A model generated the notes under the pieces. It was not told where the DNA came from and made no database searches. It saw only the letters and a program-made list of their open reading frames with translations. Below are positions 59,534 through 64,000 of a DNA stretch of 64,000 nucleotides, piece by piece. The first letter of the stretch is position 1, and every line of letters starts with the position of its first letter. The translations under genes were made by a program, and so were the position numbers. This DNA comes from Micromonospora sediminicola (lineage in GTDB: Bacteria; Actinomycetota; Actinomycetes; Mycobacteriales; Micromonosporaceae): the NCBI RefSeq assembly GCF_900089585.1, contig NZ_FLRH01000003.1:2928501-2992500 (forward strand). The letters are read 5' to 3'.

Positions 59534-61387
59534 GTGGTTTCGCGTACTTCCGGTGTCACGGCGAATGCGGAGCACCGGTCCGCCCCTGCCCCGGAGGCCA
59601 CCGACGACCTCGAACAAGATCTCGACACCGCGCACACTCTGCATGAACTGATCCAGGCGCAGGCCGAGCGGACACCTGACGCCATCGCGGTGGAGTCGGG
59701 CTCGCAGCAGATGCGTTTCCGCGAACTCGATCTGGCTGCTCGCGGATTCGCCCGCACACTCGCCGCGCGGGGCGTGTCCGCGCGCTCGCCGGTCGGTGTC
59801 TGGTGCAACCGGGGTCCGAACCTGCTCGTGGCGCTGCTGGGCGTGCTGCACGCGGGAGCGGCGTTCATCCCGCTGGACCCGGATCTTCCGCCCGCGCGAG
59901 TCCGCTCGATGCTCGCGGAGGCGGGAGCGGACCACTGCGTCGTGGACAATCCGGCCTGCGGCCCGGTCGACGATCTCGCGGTCGAGGTGATCCCCGTGAC
60001 CGGCGACGCCGGCGACCCGCTGACCGTCCCGGTCGATCCGGACGACCTCGTCTCCATCTACTACACCTCGGGATCGACCGGAAAGCCCAAGGGCGTGGCC
60101 ATCACCCACCGTGGCTGGGTGAACCGGATGCGCTGGATGCAGCAGCGGCACGAGCTGCATCCCGGCGAGGGCGTCCTGCAGAAGACGGTCCTGAGCTTCG
60201 ACGTCTCCGCGGTCGAGCTCTTCTGGCCGCTGATCGTCGGCGGTCGCGTGGTGATGCTGGAGCGCGGCCTGCACCGTGATCCACGAGCTATCGCGCGTAC
60301 TGCGGCGGCGCACGAGGTGGCCGTGCTCCATTTCGTGCCCAGCATGCTGGCCCTGTTCCTCGACGACGTCGCCGGGAGCCCACCGCCGACGCTGCGACAC
60401 GTGATTTCCAGCGGTGAGGCTCTGCGTCCCGAACTCGTCCGCCGATTCCACGAGGTGTTCCGCGGCACGGAGTGTTCGCTGCACAACCAGTGGGGCCCGA
60501 CCGAGGCGTCCATCGACGCCACCATCCACACCTGCTCACCTGAGGACGCCGGGTTGGCCGCGGTCCCGATCGGCAAGCCGCTGACGAACTACCGGGTGCA
60601 CGTGCTCGATGAATCCGGCACGCCGGCGCCCTCCGGGGTCGAGGGGGAGTTGTACATCGGTGGCGTCGGGCTGGCCCGCTGCTACTGGAACGACCCGGCG
60701 AAGACGGCCGAGGCGTTCCTGCCCGACCCGGCCGTACCGGGAGAGCGGCTGTATCGCACCGGAGACCGCGCGGTGCGCGGCCCGGATGGTGCCATCACCT
60801 TCCTGGGGCGGCGAGATCATCAGGTGAAGATCCGGGGAAACCGGGTCGAGCTCGGCGAGATCGAGAGAACCCTGGCCCGGCATCCCGAGGTCGCCGACGC
60901 CGTCGTGACGGTGTACGAGCCGCAACCCGATGACAAGCGGTTGCTCGCGTACGTGGTTGGCCGCTTCGGCATGGTCGACACCGAGGCGGTGCGCTACTTC
61001 CTGATCGAACGGCTGCCCGGGTACATGCTTCCGGCTCGCCTGATCGCCTTGTCGGAGCTGCCGCTCACGGCCAGTGGCAAGGTGGACCGCGCTCGGCTAC
61101 CCGTACCGACGAACGAGGCGCCTGTCGCCGGTCGCGCCCCACACAGCGAGTCCGAGCTGCTGGTGGCCGAGGTCTGGGCCAGGTTCCTGCCGGCCACCGA
61201 TGCCGATGCGGACTTCTTCGAACTGGGCGGGCACTCACTGCTCGGCACCCAGATCATCAGCGGGCTGCGACGCGCCCTCGGTCTGGAACTGCCGCTCATG
61301 CTGCTCTTTGACAATCCGACGATCGCGGACCTGGCACTGGCCATTGAACGCGAACTGCTGAGTGAGCCTGAGGATGTCCCGCGATGA
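59534..61387 (+). CDS. NRPS A - PCP protein (split module partner)
   Basis: 617 residues from the GTG at 59534, with AGGAG upstream. The N-terminus is short and acidic (TDDLEQDLDTAHTLHELIQAQ). The A domain (about 40-520) has YYTSGSTGKPKGVA, NQWGPTEASID, YRTGDRAVRG and LTASGKVDRARL. Aligned pocket residues D,V,V,H,I,S,Q,I,D plus K are nearest to serine codes (DVWHLSLIDK) with two changes, so the prediction is weak. The PCP (about 535-610) has [14 protein letters not shown]. It completes the module begun by the stand-alone condensation protein. The stop overlaps the ATG of the next NRPS gene. Confidence 0.88.
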   Translation: MVSRTSGVTANAEHRSAPAPEATDDLEQDLDTAHTLHELIQAQAERTPDAIAVESGSQQMRFRELDLAARGFARTLAARGVSARSPVGVWCNRGPNLLVALLGVLHAGAAFIPLDPDLPPARVRSMLAEAGADHCVVDNPACGPVDDLAVEVIPVTGDAGDPLTVPVDPDDLVSIYYTSGSTGKPKGVAITHRGWVNRMRWMQQRHELHPGEGVLQKTVLSFDVSAVELFWPLIVGGRVVMLERGLHRDPRAIARTAAAHEVAVLHFVPSMLALFLDDVAGSPPPTLRHVISSGEALRPELVRRFHEVFRGTECSLHNQWGPTEASIDATIHTCSPEDAGLAAVPIGKPLTNYRVHVLDESGTPAPSGVEGELYIGGVGLARCYWNDPAKTAEAFLPDPAVPGERLYRTGDRAVRGPDGAITFLGRRDHQVKIRGNRVELGEIERTLARHPEVADAVVTVYEPQPDDKRLLAYVVGRFGMVDTEAVRYFLIERLPGYMLPARLIALSELPLTASGKVDRARLPVPTNEAPVAGRAPHSESELLVAEVWARFLPATDADADFFELGGHSLLGTQIISGLRRALGLELPLMLLFDNPTIADLALAIERELLSEPEDVPR

Positions 61388-64000
61388 GCGAGCTCGACAA
61401 GCGCTTACGGGCCGCTCGTGCCCGGCTCGCCGACGTCGTCCAACCCAACTCCGCGGAGGTCGCCGGCCGTGGTGATCCGGCTCGCCATGTGTCCGCGGCG
61501 CAACAGTGGTTCTGGCTGGAGGACCGGATCGTCGGTGGCTCCCCGAAGTACAACGTGTCGGAGGCGATCCAGCTCACCGGGGAGCTCGACATCCGCGCTC
61601 TGCGGACCGCGGTGGCTGCCGTGGCGACCCGGCATCCGGTGCTGCGCACCGGTTTCGTCGATCGGGGCGGGGCCCCGATGCCGGTCGTCCATGAGCCCGA
61701 CGCGGTTCCGGTGCTGCTGTGCGACGTTCGCGACCACCCGGATGTTCCTGCCCTGGTGGCCACGGCGGATGCCGAGCCGATACCCCTCGCGACCCGGCCG
61801 CCGATGCGGGTCCATGTGTACCGCGTAGCCGATCGACGGTGGCTCATCCTGCTGACTGTGCACCACATCGCCGTCGACGCGCCGTCGATGTCGCTGCTCT
61901 GGGCGGAGATGGCGGGCCAGTATCGCAGGGTCAGCGCGGGGGGTCCGCCGCTGTTGAAACGCCCGAGGGTGTGCTACGCCGATGTCGCCGCTGCCGCCGC
62001 GGCGCCGTCGCCCGACGATGTGGACTACTGGAAACGCACGCTGACCGGCGCTCCCGATCTGGAGCTTCCGCTGGACCGGCCACGGGGCACGCCCGGCGAG
62101 CGGCCGGGCGCGCAGTTGCCGATCACCGTACCGGCGCCGTTGGCGGCCCGGATCCGTCGATGCGCCAGCCGCTGTGGGGCGACCGAATTCATGGTCCACA
62201 CCGCGGCCTTCAGCGCGCTGCTCGCCATGCTCAGCGGGCAGCGCGACGTGGTCGTCGGGACTCCGGTGCTGGGCCGAGCGGGCAGTGAACTCCAGGACGT
62301 GATCGGCCCCTTTCTCAATGTCCTGGCACTACGCATCGACCTGAGCGGCGAGCCGGACTTCATCGAGCTGATCCGGCGCACCCGCCGCACGGCGCTGGAG
62401 GGGTTCTCTCGGGGGCAGGTGCCGTTCGCCGAGGTGGTGAAACAGGTCGGCGCCCAGAAGGCACGGAACCGCAACCCGCTGTTCGAGACGATGATCACGG
62501 TGGAACAGGGCGAGCCACCGCTGCCCAGGTGGCCAGGTGCCATCGTGGCCAGGGTGCCGATTCCGACGAGCCACGCCAAGTTCGACCTGGAGATGATGCT
62601 GACCACCGGGTTGCCCGACGGCAGTGTTCAGGGTGTGGTGGCCTACGCCACCGACGTGCTCGACGCGGCCACCGCCGACAAAGTCGCGGAGCTGTACATC
62701 CGGCTTCTCGACACCGTCACGCAGCGCCCGTACGAGCCGGTCACCGGTGCGACCCTGCTCGGGCCCCATGATCCCCCGGTCTTCACCGGCCCCGAACGTG
62801 CCGTGGGCGCCAGCTTGCTGCAGCGCATCGTCGAACAGGCCGGTCGCACCCCGGACGCGCCCGCGGTGGGCGACCGGACGCGGGTGCTCACCTACGCGGA
62901 GCTGCTGGCCACCGCGGCTGGAATCGCCGGACAGCTCCGCGAGGCGGGAGTGTGTCGGGACGACACCGTAGGCGTCTGCCTCGAGCGCACACCACAGATG
63001 GTCGCCACGCTGCTCGGTGTCTGGCTGGCCGGGGCGGCCTACCTGCCGCTCGACCCGTCGTACGGCGAGAAGCGCATCGGGTACATGCTGCGGCGCAGCA
63101 GTACTTCGGTAGTGCTGACCGACGGCACGACAGGGCAGCTGCTGGACTGGAACGCGGCGGGGACGCGGTCATTGCCTGTCACCGGGGCCCGCGCTGCTGT
63201 GGTGGAGAACGGCATGGTGGACCCGGAAGGTCTGGCCTACGTCATCTACACCTCCGGCTCCACCGGCCGCCCCAGGGGTGTGATGGTCCGACACGCCGGC
63301 TTGGCGGGCTTCGCCGTCGACTGGATCGAGCGGCTGGGGATCGATCCGACGGACACGGTGGCCGCCACCACCACGATCTCGTTCGACATGGCGGTGTTGG
63401 AACTCCTGGTGCCGCTCGCCGTCGGGGCGCGCGTGGAGCTGATCGACCGTGACACCGTCATCGATGGTCATCGCCTCGCCGAGGTCATCGAGACGGCCGG
63501 GGTGACGGTGATGCAGGCGACCCCGGCCGGGTGGTCGCTGCTGATCGGCTCCGGCTGGTCCGGCGCGCCGCTGCGGGCGCTCAGTGGTGGGGAGGCCCTA
63601 CCCGCCGCCCTCGCCCGGGACATCGCCGCGCGCACCGAGCGGTTGTGGAATGCCTACGGTCCTACCGAGACCACCATCGGCGCCAGCGCGTACCTGGTGC
63701 CCACCGACACCGAGATCGCTCCCGCGTTGGGAGAGCCGTTGGTCAACACGACGCTCGCGGTGCTCGACTCGGGAGGTCGCCCGGTGGCGCCGGGCGCTGC
63801 CGGAGAGCTGTACATCGGCGGCAGCAGGCTCGCGCGGGGCTATCTCGGTGACCCTGCCGCAACCGCGGCCCGGTTCGTACCCGATCCGACCCGGCCCGGT
63901 GAGCGGTTGTACCGCACGGGTGACCTGGTTCGCCGCCGCTTCGACGGTGCCCTCGAGTTCCTGGGGCGAGCCGACAACCAGCTCAAGATCCGTGGCTACC
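61384..64000 (+). CDS. NRPS protein C - A - (continues beyond the window)
   Basis: Open from ATG 61384 to the end of the window (at least 872 residues; 3' end missing). A condensation domain (about 35-455) starts SAAQQWFWLEDRIVGGSPKYNV; its active-site motif reads HHIAVDAPS, with Ala in place of the usual Gly. The A domain follows from about 475: [37 protein letters not shown], with KIRGY at the very end. Aligned pocket residues D,M,L,Q,L,G,A,I,G resemble glycine codes (DILQLGLIWK) only in part, so the substrate is uncertain. It is coupled to the previous gene by ATGA. A PCP and further modules are expected downstream. Confidence 0.88.
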   Translation, partial: MSELDKRLRAARARLADVVQPNSAEVAGRGDPARHVSAAQQWFWLEDRIVGGSPKYNVSEAIQLTGELDIRALRTAVAAVATRHPVLRTGFVDRGGAPMPVVHEPDAVPVLLCDVRDHPDVPALVATADAEPIPLATRPPMRVHVYRVADRRWLILLTVHHIAVDAPSMSLLWAEMAGQYRRVSAGGPPLLKRPRVCYADVAAAAAAPSPDDVDYWKRTLTGAPDLELPLDRPRGTPGERPGAQLPITVPAPLAARIRRCASRCGATEFMVHTAAFSALLAMLSGQRDVVVGTPVLGRAGSELQDVIGPFLNVLALRIDLSGEPDFIELIRRTRRTALEGFSRGQVPFAEVVKQVGAQKARNRNPLFETMITVEQGEPPLPRWPGAIVARVPIPTSHAKFDLEMMLTTGLPDGSVQGVVAYATDVLDAATADKVAELYIRLLDTVTQRPYEPVTGATLLGPHDPPVFTGPERAVGASLLQRIVEQAGRTPDAPAVGDRTRVLTYAELLATAAGIAGQLREAGVCRDDTVGVCLERTPQMVATLLGVWLAGAAYLPLDPSYGEKRIGYMLRRSSTSVVLTDGTTGQLLDWNAAGTRSLPVTGARAAVVENGMVDPEGLAYVIYTSGSTGRPRGVMVRHAGLAGFAVDWIERLGIDPTDTVAATTTISFDMAVLELLVPLAVGARVELIDRDTVIDGHRLAEVIETAGVTVMQATPAGWSLLIGSGWSGAPLRALSGGEALPAALARDIAARTERLWNAYGPTETTIGASAYLVPTDTEIAPALGEPLVNTTLAVLDSGGRPVAPGAAGELYIGGSRLARGYLGDPAATAARFVPDPTRPGERLYRTGDLVRRRFDGALEFLGRADNQLKIRGY

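Noticed and set aside
1..64000. CRISPR arrays, tRNA/rRNA genes, insertion sequences
   Set aside because: I found no regularly spaced repeats, no cloverleaf with a convincing anticodon arm, and no transposase or paired terminal repeats. A covariance-model scan would settle the tRNA point.

Overview
This window comes from a very GC-rich actinomycete. GTG and even TTG starts, strong AGGAGG-type ribosome sites, PRC-barrel, DUF3618, DUF4235, DUF5872 and DUF6325 proteins, and many secreted enzymes with ricin-type (CBM13) domains suggest Micromonosporaceae. The genus is inferred from protein style only. No rRNA, tRNA, CRISPR array or intact insertion sequence was recognised.

Region 1 (about 0.4-19.4 kb) is ordinary chromosome: a response-regulator/PP2C phosphatase and an RsbW-like ATPase (partner-switching stress signalling), a BrkB/holin-DUF3618-DUF4235 membrane operon, a TetR regulator, an NlpC/P60 hydrolase, a glycogen-debranching type enzyme, an alcohol-dehydrogenase-like reductase, a GNAT enzyme, a secreted metallopeptidase, and small VOC, DHFR-like, DoxX, SRPBCC and FUSC genes. 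A broken NUDIX gene lies here too.

Region 2 (about 19.7-47.1 kb) is a plant-polysaccharide island. It encodes secreted GH5, GH12, GH2, GH93-like and two GH26-like enzymes, plus a serine protease and a metalloprotease, nearly all with CBM13 and/or AbfB sugar-binding domains. Two complete sugar importers are present: a CUT2 system with two permeases resembling the galactofuranose importer, and a CUT1 system followed by a cytoplasmic GH43. Two LacI repressors and a broken third one accompany them. The island carries at least two operator types. One is TATAACGTTATA, placed over both -10 boxes of the GH2/CUT2 divergent promoters. The other is a TTTCGAAA palindrome set 35-36 bp upstream of the -10 box at several promoters. 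The likely flow is extracellular attack on cellulose, arabinoxylan/arabinan and perhaps arabinogalactan-protein, import of oligosaccharides or furanoses, and intracellular finishing. Two diverged FUSC paralogues, pointing outward, bracket the island, and the right border shows a LacI/FUSC recombination scar.

Region 3 (about 48.8-64 kb) begins with an MFS exporter and a 5'-truncated ArsR-type regulator, then enters a nonribosomal peptide cluster that runs off the window. A free-standing asparaginyl-tRNA-synthetase-like catalytic core is followed by a partialC-A-PCP module, a C-A-PCP module, a stand-alone C protein, an A-PCP protein and a further C-A protein. The specificity residues I could align by eye for the first A domain (DLTKVGEIG) match the asparagine code closely. 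An Asn-type synthetase paralogue next to an Asn-coded initiation module is the most striking candidate for an undescribed system here.
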